DNA of 64,000 bases from Corythucha ciliata (Eukaryota > Arthropoda > Insecta > Hemiptera > Tingidae). The translations under genes were made by a program, and so were the position numbers. The stretch covers positions 4,565,009-4,629,008 of the forward strand of contig CM075938.1 in NCBI GenBank assembly GCA_038030265.1, read 5' to 3'. Shown here piece after piece: positions 39,957-50,316 of this stretch. A model generated the notes under the pieces. The model was given only the letters and a program-made list of their open reading frames with translations. It was not told the DNA's origin and did no database searches. Each line of letters begins with the position of its first letter. Position 1 is the first letter of the stretch.

Positions 39957-40855
39957 TTTATTGTTGATACGGGGTGTTCCGTCAATCTCGTGAACAAGGC
40001 GACACATAAGAAGCTTGGGTCGCCGCCGCTTGCTAGAACTTCGGCATCTCTATATGCTTACCAAGGCAAGCCTATCCAGGTACTTTAAGTTTAAAACAGA
40101 CATGCAATTTAAAAACCGTGTTGTGAAGAGTAAAATCTTGGTTGTGGACTCAGGGGAGTCGTTATTGAGTTGTCAGACAGCGAGGGAATTGGGAGTAGTT
40201 TCATTGGCTCTCAATGTTGATGGCATAAATTGTTCTTATAATAAAATTCATCAAAAATATCCCGAACTTTTCAAAGGTATAGATAAGCTGAAGGACTTCA
40301 AACTAAAATTGCATATTGACAAGTCGGTCTCACCTGTCATTTCTAATTTTCGACGAACACCTTACCATCTACGCACACAGGTTGAGGATGAAAATAATAA
40401 ACTTCTCAAGGACGATATTATAGAAAAATTAGAGGGGCCCAAGTCTTGGGTGTCACCTATTGTGTTGGTACCAAAGAAAGACAATTCTTTAAGATTGTGT
40501 GTCGACATGAGGGTCCCAAATAAAGCCATTTTACGTGAGCGATTCCCAACACCAACTATAATTGACGTCATAACGCTCGTCAATGGAGCTACGGTATTTT
40601 CCAAAGTGGATTTGAATAAAGGTTTTCAGCAAATAGAGCTTGAGCCGTCATCCAGAGAAATCACGACGTTTGCTACTCATATAGGTCTTTTCCGTTACAA
40701 AAGATTAAGTTTCGGGATCACGTCTGCTCCAGAGCATTTTCAAAAGATAGTTCGCCAGGTAATTATAAATATCAAGGGATGCATCAATGTTAGTGACGAC
40801 ATCCTCATATTCGGGAAAAATAAGGGTGAACATGATGAGGCGTGGAAACTAGAAA
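39957..40855 (+). pseudogene. Gypsy-2 protease and reverse transcriptase, RT tail and RNase H deleted
   Basis: The aspartic protease is seen as FIVDTGCSVNLV, with the DTG active site, followed by LYAYQGKPIQ. The frame shifts near 40085 into the main open frame 40015-40869. RT motifs in order: KSWVSPIVLVPKKD, LRLCVDMRVPNKAI, FSKVDLNKGFQQIE, YKRLSFGITSAPEHFQ, then NVSDDILIFG, where SDD takes the place of the usual YVDD core. Shortly after FG the sequence jumps to integrase, so the RT thumb and the whole RNase H are missing. The SDD variant is shared with Gypsy-3. Confidence 0.85.
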
Positions 40856-42120
40856 AGACAAACTATTAAAGAAAGTAATTGAAGCCGTATACAAGGGTGA
40901 TTGGACAGACAGAGAGCTGTTTCCATTTAAGCCTATAAAAAATGAACTAGCTGTGACATCCGATGGAGTACTGTTGCGTGGAAGTCGGATTATTTTGCCG
41001 ACTAGCCTACAAGAAAAAGCTGTTTCGCTTGCGCATCGTGGACATCAAGGTATAAAGAAATCAAAGGAACTCTTGCGGGGAAAAGTATGGTTTCCAAACA
41101 TGAGTTCTAAAATAGAAAATGCCGTCAGAAAATGTTTACCTTGCCAAGCAACCACTTTCAGAACAAAAAGAGATCCTATTCGACCAACTCAGATTCCTTC
41201 TGCAGCGTGGGAAAAGTTGTCGTTGGACTTTTCGGGACCATACCCAATCAGAAGTACGTAATGGTTTTGATCGACGATTACACAAAATACCCTATTGCAG
41301 AGCCTATTAATTCATTAACCTCTGCGACAGTCTGTCGAAATTTGTTCAAAATATTTTCACAGTTTGGACTTCCTCGTTTGATCAGAACCGACGGAGGTCC
41401 TCCGTTCAACAGTTACGACTTTTATCATTTCTGCTCGAAACTAGGAATAAAACATCACAAAGTCACAAGTTATTGGCCCGAGGCGAATGGGAGAGCAGAA
41501 CATTTCATGACAAATTTAAATAAAACAGTCCGGACGGCGGTGATAGAAAGCAAAAACTGGGAAGATGCATTGATGGAATATTTGTTGCAGTACAGAGATA
41601 CACCTCATTGCTCTACTCATATTGCTCCAGCAAAAATGCTACTGAGAAATGATTTTCGCTCTTATCTGCCACAGTTTGCTTCACATATTGAAGACGAGTT
41701 AGATTATAAACTTAAAAATAACGAGGAGATCAGTCAAACCAAGATGAAAGAATATATGCGGATTCAAAAAGACGGGTCACAGATCATTCTTTCAAAAAAG
41801 GTGATACTGTTCTGGTGAAGCAACCGAAGGTGAACAAGTACACCCCACCTTTCAGTCCGAACCCTCTTGAAATCACTGAAGTCAATGGTACACGAATAAC
41901 AGCGTCTAGCCCAGATTCGATGATAACACGGAACGCATCATTCTTCAAACTTTTATCACCTGATATAGACGAAACGAAAAATGAGAGCTGCTAAGTAGAA
42001 GAGATTATAAATGAACAAGAAAACGAATCAAATCAAGAGACGGAATCAAATCCGAAGACAAGATCCGGAAGAACTATAAAGCTTCCACGGAAACTGTCAG
42101 ACTTTGTATTGTATAAATGA
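40856..42120 (+). pseudogene. Gypsy-2 integrase and pol C-terminus, frameshifted
   Basis: The integrase zinc domain is complete: LAHRGHQGIKKSKELL and CLPCQA supply the His and Cys pairs. The catalytic Asp, Asp and Glu are all visible in LSLDFSGPYP, LIRTDGGPPF and NGRAEHFMTN. A frameshift near 41250 separates the first Asp from the rest; a second near 41785 separates the core from the C-terminal module (GDTVLVKQPK). The tail, rich in Glu and Asn, ends SDFVLYK before a TGA at 42118. The order matches Ty3/Gypsy pol. Confidence 0.83.
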
Positions 42121-42133
42121 ACCTTGGGAGGGA

Positions 42134-42233
42134 TGTTGCAATGCAAAATGAACTCACATGTTTCCAATAAAAATTATTAATTAGTGTGTTTCAATTGCGT
42201 GTCTAACTGACAGCATTATAACGAGATACTACA
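42134..42233 (+). repeat. 3' LTR of Gypsy-2, intact (100 bp)
   Basis: TGTTGCAATGC to ATACTACA, directly after the purine tract and directly before the CTCAC target duplication. Very short for an LTR. It differs from the two-part 5' LTR at one position that I noticed. Confidence 0.92.
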
Positions 42234-42602
42234 CTCACGAGTTGCGAACGCTATTTTTCGCTTGACCTGCAAAGTCTGAGGCACTTCACCACGACCCACT
42301 TCAAACACGTCACTTCTAACAGTGACGGAAAGTACTTTTCGCGTGTCCAGCGTGTAAAGTTCGAGTTTACAGGCAAAAAACAACTGCAGGAAGTCGAGAG
42401 ATACACACCAGTGATGTAAAAACTTTACCTCACTGAACATGGGAAGACGGTGGTGGGACGTAACTAGGCAACCCCAACCTGACGTAACTAGGCTTCCGCT
42501 TTATAATTATGTAGTTGACCGAACGTTATGAAAATTTACTCTTTTTTTATTTGGCTTATGTCGAAAACTGGGTAGCTAGCCACGCGAAAAATAGTGTACA
42601 CA

Positions 42603-42926
42603 GATAACTGATTAATTAATTGAGTAAAACATTCTTTTATTATATTTTAAATATGCCGACTAGTTTCGGGGTAAGTGCACCCCATTTTCAAGGCATCCGT
42701 AGTTCGAAAACAAATTTCCCCGTCACATGTCAATAAACACAGACTTCCAAATAATCCTGCTGACGGACAGGTACCACAAGGAAACTTGTCTCCTCACTCA
42801 AGGAGTGCCTTGAAAATGGGGTGCACTTACCCCGAAACTAGTCGGCATATTTAAAATATAATAAAAGAATGTTTTACTCAATTAATTAATCAGTTATCTA
42901 AATAATTTAACATTCACGATATAATC
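42603..42926. mobile_element. Foldback element with 93-bp arms and a 16-bp target duplication
   Basis: Arms 42603-42695 and 42806-42898 are essentially perfect inverted copies (GATAACTGATTAATTAATTG outward, CCCATTTTCAAGGCA inward) around a 110-bp centre. A further 28 bp (42899-42926) lies only on the right. AAAAATAGTGTACACA flanks the whole at 42587-42602 and 42927-42942. A 16-bp duplication is too long for most cut-and-paste DNA elements, and an unpaired tail on one side is unusual for a MITE. Confidence 0.7.
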
Positions 42927-43137
42927 AAAAATAGTGTACACAACTCGTGAGAGAGTAGAACTGCCTCGCTCGTTTTTTTCTCGGCTGCGCGTTTTTTTAC
43001 TCGGCTGCGCCTCGTGAGCCAAACAAAATTCGCGTGCAAAATCCTACTTCCTGTTACGTATTTGAAATAGAACGATTATGTTCGAGTAATCAGAAAACGT
43101 AAAACTGTTTTTTTTTCTTCATGAAGCGAAAACATGT

Positions 43138-43165
43138 TTTTATCGCTCGAAAACGAGCGATAAAA
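43138..43165. other. Perfect hairpin, 12-bp stem, AAAA loop
   Basis: TTTTATCGCTCG, then AAAA, then CGAGCGATAAAA. It lies inside the insertion in the 3' LTR of Gypsy-3. Function unknown; not followed by a T run, so not a simple terminator. Confidence 0.6.
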
Positions 43166-43465
43166 CGGTCGTTTCTACGGCTAGCCCGAGAAAGTAGTTT
43201 TGGAAAGAGTCCGTCAGGAGCGTTCCGAGCAGTGATTCTCCGAACTGCACTTTCATACTGACAAAAAGGTAAAAAACAAAATCATCCAAAGGAGTTTTTA
43301 AACATCTGTGAAAATCGGGAGACAACTGCCGAGAGGGTCCTGAGCTACGTCATAACCCAACCTTCTACATTCAGACCCCAAAAGACCATTAATTAGTCTC
43401 TAATTTTGATAATAAAATGATTTGGTTTTTTCTACACCTTAGTTTTCACTTCATTCAAAAAAAAA

Positions 43466-43599
43466 AATAGTATATTGACCTCGCCGCGAAAGTGCTTTGC
43501 CAGTCCTCGAGGCGTCCGGCCTCGCCTTCGCCTCGGCCGTACAACTCCTCTCGGCCCGGCAAAGACACACTTTCGCGGCTAGGTGCATAATATACTATT
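43466..43599. mobile_element. Foldback, 134 bp, GC-rich centre
   Basis: AATAGTATATT ... CCGCGAAAGTG at the left returns inverted as CACTTTCGCGG ... AATATACTATT at the right, with small indels. The centre is rich in CG. The same terminal motif (ATAATATACTATT) occurs near 47175, just outside Gypsy-3, so the insertion and the host sequence may belong to one foldback family. Confidence 0.55.
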
Positions 43600-43671
43600 T
43601 TATTTCTTTTTTTTAACAAGACAATTAAACACGTGTTTAATGGTGATCAAACACTACATCTCTCCCTTCTT

Positions 43672-44013
43672 CTAAAGGACGTAGTCATCCAACCACCTTG
43701 GACGTCTTCTGTTTCTCAACGGTCTTGAAGGTATTTGGAAGTCTTGAACTTGTTCGTTTCGTGTGTCAGCGAAACTTGATGGCGATTGACTAGTTTCATG
43801 TATCGAGTTATTTTCTGTGTTGTCCTCCTGAACAGCGGTCGACGTATTGACAGATGGTAACAGTTCCAACGATTCCAAAACTGGTGTCGGTTGATCCGTC
43901 GATCCTATAACAGGTGCTTTGACTTCCGGTATTTTTTTAAAAAGTGACACGTTGCGGGTAACTTTCCCGTCGCTTCTTTTTGCAGATATCATTGTCCCCT
44001 TAACTGAGACCAC
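43672..44013 (-). pseudogene. Gypsy-3 pol C-terminus
   Basis: A 113-residue frame ending RPRWLDDYVL just inside the 3' LTR. It resembles the basic, Ser/Thr/Asn-rich pol tail of Gypsy-2, which ends LPRKLSDFVLYK. It starts directly after the deletion that removed the integrase core, so its first residues may be out of context. Confidence 0.65.
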
Positions 44014-44035
44014 TGTGAAGGGTATAGGGTCTCTA

Positions 44036-45740
44036 TTAGAGCTCTTTCGTTTTCACAATGCCTTGGTGCCCCGTGTGAGCCAATTTTATGGTAACGGACC
44101 GAAGTTCATCTGGGATAACTATTTGATTCCCTCGAAGAAGGATACCATCTTCAGTGACAGCTAACTCGTGCCTGACTTTATAAAATGGCATGAGAGACAG
44201 GTCATTAGCATCAGAATTTCTCCATAAATCGGTTTGAAGAGCTGTTATGACTTTCTGCAATGTGTCATCTCGATTAGTTGCTTCAACTAGACTAGCTCTG
44301 GATAGTGCCTTCGGGAGAGTCAATTGTGTTATGCAGTTAATGTGTGATTCAGCTGCTGGGAAGCATTCATCTTGGGATTTTGGATGACGTGAGAAAAATT
44401 CGGAAGGGTTGGTCGTGCCAGGAGTGTGCTGAATAGTGAACTGGAAACCCTATAGTTTGAAAATCATCCGCTCGAGACGTGGAGATAATATGGGTTTAGT
44501 GCTGCTCAGGAGGCTTATGAGGGGCTCATGATCGGAAAGTACAACGAAATGGCTGCCTTGTAAGTAAATCTTGAAGTGTTCAATGGCCCATAAAATTGCC
44601 AGCATTTCTTTTTCAATTTGAGAATATCTGGACTGAGTTGAAGTTAACGTAGTGCTTGCACATGCTATTATGTTGTTGCTTCTCTCCGTGGGTTGAGCGA
44701 GAATGGTCCCCAGACCCGAGGGGCCAGCGTCAACAATTAGATTAGTGGTCTTTTTAATGTCAAAATAAGAGTTTTGAATATTGCTGCTAATAGCGCCCTT
44801 AAGAGCTTGCAGGGCAGACGCTTCTGTGGGACCCCAAAGGAATTTTGTGCTTTTGCGTGTTAAGAAACGTAATGGCTCAGTCAAAGTAGCAAGATTAGGA
44901 ATAAAACGACCACAATAGTTTATCATTCCAAGGATAGAACGAACTTCACTGGCATTAGTTGGAGCTTAAAGTTGTAGAAAGTCTTTGATTTTTGCAGGGT
45001 CCGGGCGTATTACATCTTTTGAGAAAACGTGACCAAAGAAGCCTATTTCCGGGACTCTAAACAAACATTTCTTTTGGTTAAGCGTCAGACCATTGGTTTG
45101 CAATGCTTCGAGAACAGCGAGCAGGGCCCGATCGTGGTCCGGAAAAGTTTTACCGAAAACAAGAATATCGTCACTGATATTCAATGCACCAGGAATACCT
45201 TGGATTACTTGACGAATCGCGTCTTGAAAATGTTCTGCGGCCGAAGAAATTCCAAAACTTAATCGTTTGTAACGGCGGAATCCGAGGTGTGTAGAAGAAG
45301 TAGTGATGTGCCTTGAGTTTTCATTCAATTCACACTGATGATACCCGTCATTGAGGTCCAATTTAGAGAAGACTGTGGAGCCTGTGAGTTCGCTTGAAAG
45401 GTCGTCCATTGTCGGCATAATATGGCGTTCTCGAAGAATTGCTTTGTTGGGGGCTCTCATATCTACACATAGACGCATTACATTAGGATTATTTGGTTTT
45501 GGGACGAGAACCACTGGGGAAACCCACGGAGTTGGCCCTTTCACTGTCTCGATAATGTCTGCAGCGTCGAGACGTTTGATTTCGTCTTCAACAGCCTAAC
45601 GGAGATGTATTGGAATCCTGCGGTGCTGGTTCACAACGGGTCGAACTGAAGGGTCAATGTGAAGTTTTCTTTGCTTATTTTTTAATTTTCCAACCCCTTG
45701 AAACAGGTTGGGAAATTTTTCGAAAATGTCGTTTGCATGG
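44036..45740 (-). pseudogene. Gypsy-3 reverse transcriptase, RNase H and start of integrase, three in-frame stops
   Basis: One frame carries the whole region. RT: TPWVSPVVLVPKPN, LCVDMRAPNKAI, FSKLDLNDGYHQ, YKRLSFGISSAAEHF and NISDDILVFG (SDD core), then the thumb with GFFGHVF. RNase H: LIVDAGPSGLG, IEKEMLAILWA and VLSDHEPL supply the Asp, Glu and Asp. The integrase zinc domain begins (KLAHTGHQGI) but stops before its Cys pair; the catalytic core is gone. Stops interrupt the frame at 45596-45598 (TAG), 44966-44968 (TAA) and 44450-44452 (TAG). No other frame damage is seen after about 45740. Confidence 0.85.
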
Positions 45741-47021
45741 GTAATCGAGAACGTAAATTGTATGAAAATTTAATTGTTGGGCTGTGGGAAGGCCCAATAA
45801 GGAGATGCCTTTGTTTTGCGAGACGTATATGTCCGTGTAAACGGAGCGACGGCGATGTAAAAGTTTTGCTTGAAATTTGCCACGAATATTTAGAGGTGTG
45901 GGAGATTGTTAGGGGTATAGTTTAACGTTGTCTGTGCTAAGTGAGGGACGATTTTGAAGGGATTCGTAATGCTCAGCATCTATAATATTCACGCCACAGC
46001 CGGTGTCGACGACAAAATTGAGACAGTCATTGTTTACTTTGACTCTTGCAACAGGGAGTCCAGACTTGGGAGCAGACAGAGAAAATACTGGGGAGTCAGA
46101 AGAGGACGGATTGTTTTCAGACGGCGGTGAATTTTCGATGTACTTGACGGGTTTGGATAGGCATACCGATGCGAAGTGATTTAGTTTTTGACAGGAATGG
46201 CATGGCAACCCCTTAGCCGAGCAGTTTCCTTTGTGAGGCCACGGTCTCCCACAATTGCGACAATTTTTATTTTGAGCGGGAAGCTGTGAGCCTCGGATGG
46301 ATTGATGGAACTTTCGAGAAACCTTATACACGGATTCTGGTTGTGTAGTGGAGTGAATTTGGTGTTGAATTTCTTTACTTTCAGTTTGACTTAATTCAAT
46401 AGATTGAGCAAGAGTCACCAAGTGATCGAATTTTGTAGTTTTTTCTTGTAACAGACGTTCGCGAATTGAATTTACGCGAAGACCTCTAACGAATTGCGAG
46501 CGCAAATGAGTGTTAAGGGTCGACCTGTTGCAGCTATTACATTGGAAATTGCAATGAACAGAGAGACGTTTAAGATCAGCTACATAGTGAGCGATTGATT
46601 CTCCTTCTGCCTGAATACGACTGACGAATTTATGCTGCTCAGAAATTTCACTTGGGGAAGGACACAAATGAGAACTTAAAATCTTACAAAGTTCTTCGAA
46701 GCTTGTATCTTTAGGGAGTTCAGGTGTCGTGAGGGAAGAAAGAACTTGGTAAAGTTTTGCCAGTAAAGAATTGATGAGCAATTGTACACTGCGGTTACCG
46801 GTTTCATCGGTGTTGTCCACGCCTTTCATGTCAAGAAAATTGTCAAGACGCTAAAGGTAACATGTGAAAGACTCGTTTTCTTCATCGAACGGTTGAAGAG
46901 TAGAGGAGCCGGTTGAAGGTGAAGCTGGTATCGTGGAGTGCGTTCCGAAAACTTCGGATAGTGCGAGCAAGGCTTCACGCCCAGCCGTTGCAATTAACGA
47001 CGGAAGTTCGGCGTTATCCAT
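45741..47021 (-). pseudogene. Gypsy-3 gag and protease, two in-frame stops
   Basis: The ATG at 47021 lies only 16 bases after the 5' LTR, so the leader is almost absent. The capsid-like part includes QPFDEENESFTCYL, an in-frame TAG (46851-46853), then RLDNFLDMKG and FVSRIQAEGESIAHYVADLK. Two zinc knuckles: CRNCGRPWPHKGNC and CHSCQKLNHFASVC. The protease follows with FVVDTGCGVNII. A TAA at 45909-45911 interrupts the protease, after which the same frame continues with TPLNIRGKFQA and LLGLPTAQQL. A frame change near 45720-45745 leads into RT. Confidence 0.85.
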
Positions 47022-47037
47022 ACCGTTACTGCGGCAA

Positions 47038-47158
47038 TGTTACGTATTTGAAATAGAACGATTATGTTCGAGTAATCAGAAAACGAAAAACTGTTTTTTT
47101 TATTTCTTTTTTTTAACAAGACAATTAAACACGTGTTTAATGGTGATCAAACACTACA
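47038..47158 (-). repeat. 5' LTR of Gypsy-3, intact (121 bp)
   Basis: On the plus strand TGTTACGTATTTG to CAAACACTACA. It includes the palindrome AAACACGTGTTT and a long T/A run. The TSD CTTCC follows. Used as the reference for the interrupted partner LTR. Confidence 0.9.
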
Positions 47159-47163
47159 CTTCC

Positions 47164-47344
47164 CTCACTTGTTGTATAATATACTATTACATCACTCCTA
47201 GCAGTGACGTAAAGTACTTTCGCTCACTCCGTGACGTAAAGAAAGCAAATAACACGCTGAGATTAAAGTGTTTCTTTCGCCGTGAGGTTGCCGTAGTGAA
47301 AATAGCCACTTTCTCCGTAGGTCAAGCGAAAAATACATAATTGA
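47164..47344. other. Foldback-like host sequence around the Gypsy-3 insertion
   Basis: AGGTCAAGCGAAAAATA near 47318 is the reverse complement of TATTTTTCGCTTGACCT at 42253-42269, and GTGACGTAAAGTACTTTCGC near 47203 resembles GTGACGGAAAGTACTTTTCGC near 42322. The sequences on either side of Gypsy-3 therefore seem to be two arms of one worn foldback into which Gypsy-3 inserted. Confidence 0.4.
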
Positions 47345-48010
47345 ATTGTGGAGTATAACGTTACTTCACGGCTATAATTGAGAAAAAGCGATAAAATCGC
47401 GGATAAAGTGTAACAGAAGCTGTAATTCGCGGATAAAATTACGAAACACGCTAATTCACCGATAAAATAGTGAAAAATCGATAAATCACCAATGGTTTTG
47501 TGAAAAAAACGCTAACTCGAGCCTAAAACTACGGAAAAATGAATTCTCGGTTTATTCAGAACGCAAGTTCGTGGCTCAATCTGAAAAAAACGCGTTAAAT
47601 CATGGCTAAAAGTGAAAAAATCGCTAATTCGCGGGAAAAACTGAGAAAAAGTTGGGTAGAAAAATTGGGGGCAATCGCTCTTTAGCGGCTAAAACCACGA
47701 ATTCACATAGCTAAAGTGGAAAAAATCGCTAATCCACGGCTAAATGAGGAAAATACGTTAATTTACGGATAAAATTAAGAAAAAGCATTAATTCGCGGCG
47801 AAAATTGGAAAATAGCGCCAATTCATGGGCAAAATTCGAAAAAAACCGCTCATTAGCGGCTAAATCAGGAAAAACACAAATTCATTGCAATAAAAATCGC
47901 TAATTCGCGGCTAAAATGGACGCGAATCGCTAATTCACCGATGAAATTGTAAGTGATGACTTTTGAGATTTTTTGCAAATTCAGCTGCGAATTTGTCATT
48001 TTTAGCCCCG
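47345..48010 (-). repeat. Family A repeat block, inverted orientation
   Basis: About 20 units reading GCTAATTCGCGGCTAAAATTG / GAAAAAATC, the reverse of the unit at 3.5-7.2 kb. A short MITE-1 end fragment lies just after it (48075-48107). Confidence 0.7.
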
Positions 48011-48273
48011 AATTAGCGTGTTTTTTCCATTGCGTAGCCTTAGCAGTTTGTCTTGCCTTACTCAACTCCACTCCACAACGCAGACATAGAGCTTGTGAAC
48101 GGGCCTTAAAGCCTCATGTGAAGCGGTCCTTTGAATGGAACTGGATGTGAAGGCTCACCAAAGCATCAAAAGATATCGCTACGGCAGCTGGCTGTCGAAT
48201 AGAGTGGATTTCACTACTAATATACGAATTTCGACGTTATTAGTAAATTAGGCATTATTGTGCGGAAATTGCT

Positions 48274-48773
48274 NNNNNNNNNNNNNNNNNNNNNNNNNNN
48301 NNNNNNNNNNNNNNNNNNNNNNNNNNNNNNNNNNNNNNNNNNNNNNNNNNNNNNNNNNNNNNNNNNNNNNNNNNNNNNNNNNNNNNNNNNNNNNNNNNNN
48401 NNNNNNNNNNNNNNNNNNNNNNNNNNNNNNNNNNNNNNNNNNNNNNNNNNNNNNNNNNNNNNNNNNNNNNNNNNNNNNNNNNNNNNNNNNNNNNNNNNNN
48501 NNNNNNNNNNNNNNNNNNNNNNNNNNNNNNNNNNNNNNNNNNNNNNNNNNNNNNNNNNNNNNNNNNNNNNNNNNNNNNNNNNNNNNNNNNNNNNNNNNNN
48601 NNNNNNNNNNNNNNNNNNNNNNNNNNNNNNNNNNNNNNNNNNNNNNNNNNNNNNNNNNNNNNNNNNNNNNNNNNNNNNNNNNNNNNNNNNNNNNNNNNNN
48701 NNNNNNNNNNNNNNNNNNNNNNNNNNNNNNNNNNNNNNNNNNNNNNNNNNNNNNNNNNNNNNNNNNNNNNNNN
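48274..48773. other. Assembly gap (500 N)
   Basis: Exactly 500 N, the kind of fixed length used for gaps of unknown size. The second copy of the large duplication starts 13 bp after it. Confidence 0.98.
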
Positions 48774-49105
48774 GGTCAATTAAACGGGGCAGCTCAACTA
48801 TGTCCGATGCCTCATCCATCTGAAATTGTAACGCATAATAATAAATAAATCAGAAAGCTACCCCGCTATCTAGCACTTAGGTGAACAATAGTGGATACTC
48901 TTAGGCAGCGTTCTCAAACCCTGTGCTTACGGCTGTGGATCTATGCAACCTATCTAAAAATGTCTTTTTATTGAGAATACAATCATTAGTTTCTGTTGCA
49001 TAGACTCATAACGCAGTAAGCCGTATCAAAGGGGTCAACTAAGCACATTTCTGATGCTAATGGTTGGTCTAATATAATTTCACATGAAATTGTAATTAAA
49101 GTATA

Positions 49106-49244
49106 AAGGCCCGTTCACAAGCTCTATGTTTGCGTTGTGTAGAGTCTATGCAACCAAACAAATTTATTCCCTCGAAAAATGAAGCATTTTGATAGGTTGC
49201 ATAGACACCACACAACGTAAACATAGAGCTTGTGAACGGGCCTT
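49106..49244. mobile_element. MITE-1, copy 2
   Basis: Same as 31486-31624, offset 17,620. Confidence 0.75.
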
Positions 49245-49245
49245 A

Positions 49246-49377
49246 AAGCCGGCTCCCCACATGCGGTTTGCCAAATAACGAGCAAAATATTAATCAATTT
49301 CCTAGAAACCGACCAACTGAAAATTGAAAAATATTTTGCTCGTTATTTGGTAAATACCGCATGTGTGGAGCCGGCTT
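49246..49377. mobile_element. MITE-2, copy 2
   Basis: Same as 31626-31757, offset 17,620. Confidence 0.75.
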
Positions 49378-50316
49378 AAGATTCACCATTTGGCGTGTTG
49401 ATAGACTAATACTGTACTCTCTCAGAACGCAATTATTTCTTGGTACGGCACCCTCAGGTTCAATGAAACGCTTATTGAATCTAAAATACTTACATTTTAA
49501 GCGGCCAATACTGTATATTCCAGCGGGTTGTTGAACAAAAATTCAATAAAATGCACTAAAAAACTTTATTGTTTCTCAGCGATTCCTGTTATAAAATAAT
49601 CATGAACCTCCCCATCAATGCTTTACATTGATAACACCAGATGTCAGGCACTTTGCTTTCAGAGGCCAATTACTAACAACGAGCACGGAAAGACGCTCCT
49701 CACTGTTGCAATGCAAAATGAACTCACATGTTTCCAATAAAAATTATTAATTAGTGTGTTTCAATCATACGATGGGGAAGCGAGGTTCGATTTTTCAAAG
49801 GTAATTCGACTCATAACAAATAAGAAGGTTAGAACCCACCTCACCCCCTTTCAATGTTTAGAAGAAGTAAGGAGGAGTCTAGTCTCCAACTTACAGATTT
49901 ACTCCCTCGAAAAATGAAGCATTTTTATAGGTTGCATTGACACCACACAACACAAACATAGAGCTTGTGAACAGGGCCTTAGATATTTTTTGTGTTGGTT
50001 AAAGTGAATAGTCCCTCGCCTTTTTATTTATTTATTTTTTCGGAGATTATAAAAATGGCTCGTGAACTTGGTGCCCGGCGAAGTAAAGGCTCACAAAGAA
50101 GGGGAAGCCAGCTTTAAAAAAACCATGTTGATATTGTTCTACGATGATCGTTGTAGATTACAGTCATCGCAGAAAAACTGTAGCGGCTGAATTGAATACG
50201 AATATGTCAAAGAAGAAAGGGCAGTCGTTTCTGAAACACCGAACACTGAATCCCACCAAAAACTTTAAAAAAACACACACAGTGTAGTGAGCTCAACGGC
50301 CAGAAAATAAGTTTTC

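Larger units (their letters stand above)
32084..42233 (+). mobile_element. Ty3/Gypsy element with 100-bp LTRs, split by a 6.77-kb insertion in its 5' LTR (Gypsy-2, copy 1)
   Basis: The 3' LTR is 42134-42233 (TGTTGCAATG to ATACTACA, 100 bp). The 5' LTR occurs as 32084-32145 (62 bp) plus 38911-38948 (38 bp), which together equal the same 100 bp. CTCAC lies directly outside both outer ends (32079-32083 and 42234-42238), a perfect 5-bp target duplication, so the two LTR pieces belong to one element. The purine tract GGGAGGGA precedes the 3' LTR. Gag, protease, RT and integrase are recognisable but damaged by frameshifts, and the RT end plus RNase H are deleted. Confidence 0.9.
43052..43660 (-). 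repeat. 3' LTR of Gypsy-3, interrupted by about 485 bp
   Basis: The outer part, 43052 to about 43116 (TGTTACGTATTTG through the T run), and the inner part, about 43601-43660 (TATTTC through CACTACA), match the intact LTR at 47038-47158. Between them lie about 485 bp of inserted sequence, entered within a T run so the exact junction is ambiguous. The insert carries a perfect 12-bp stem with an AAAA loop (43138-43165) and a 134-bp foldback at its right end. Confidence 0.8.
31168..46379 (+). repeat. Copy 1 of a large near-identical duplication (visible part 15.2 kb)
   Basis: From GGGCAGCTCAAC at 31168 onwards the sequence reappears at 48787 with an offset of 17,619 to 17,621 bp. I see four 1-bp indels: three within the first 220 bp of the unit and one in a C run near 34974-34984. 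All open frames compared are identical. The left boundary lies inside the SWIM-type gene exon. The copy may extend to 48273, but its counterpart would then lie beyond the window. Confidence 0.95.
43052..47158 (-). mobile_element. Ty3/Gypsy element on the minus strand with 121-bp LTRs (Gypsy-3, copy 1)
   Basis: The 5' LTR is 47038-47158. The 3' LTR begins at 43052 on the plus strand, is interrupted at about 43116-43600 and ends at 43660. CTTCC lies directly outside both ends (43047-43051 and 47159-47163), a perfect 5-bp target duplication. A purine tract (minus strand AAGAAGGGAGAGA) adjoins the 3' LTR. The order on the minus strand is gag, protease, RT, RNase H, start of integrase, then the pol C-terminus; the integrase core is deleted. 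It carries five in-frame stops. Confidence 0.9.

Noticed and set aside
44450..47021. Reassigned stop codons (TAA/TAG read as Gln) suggested by Gypsy-3
   Set aside because: The LINE ORFs encode 1,266 residues with ordinary Gln codons and no internal TAA or TAG. The fifth Gypsy-3 stop (45909) aligns with a Tyr, not a Gln, in Gypsy-2. Ordinary decay is enough.
48217..48848. Open frames across the N run
   Set aside because: They consist of undefined bases.
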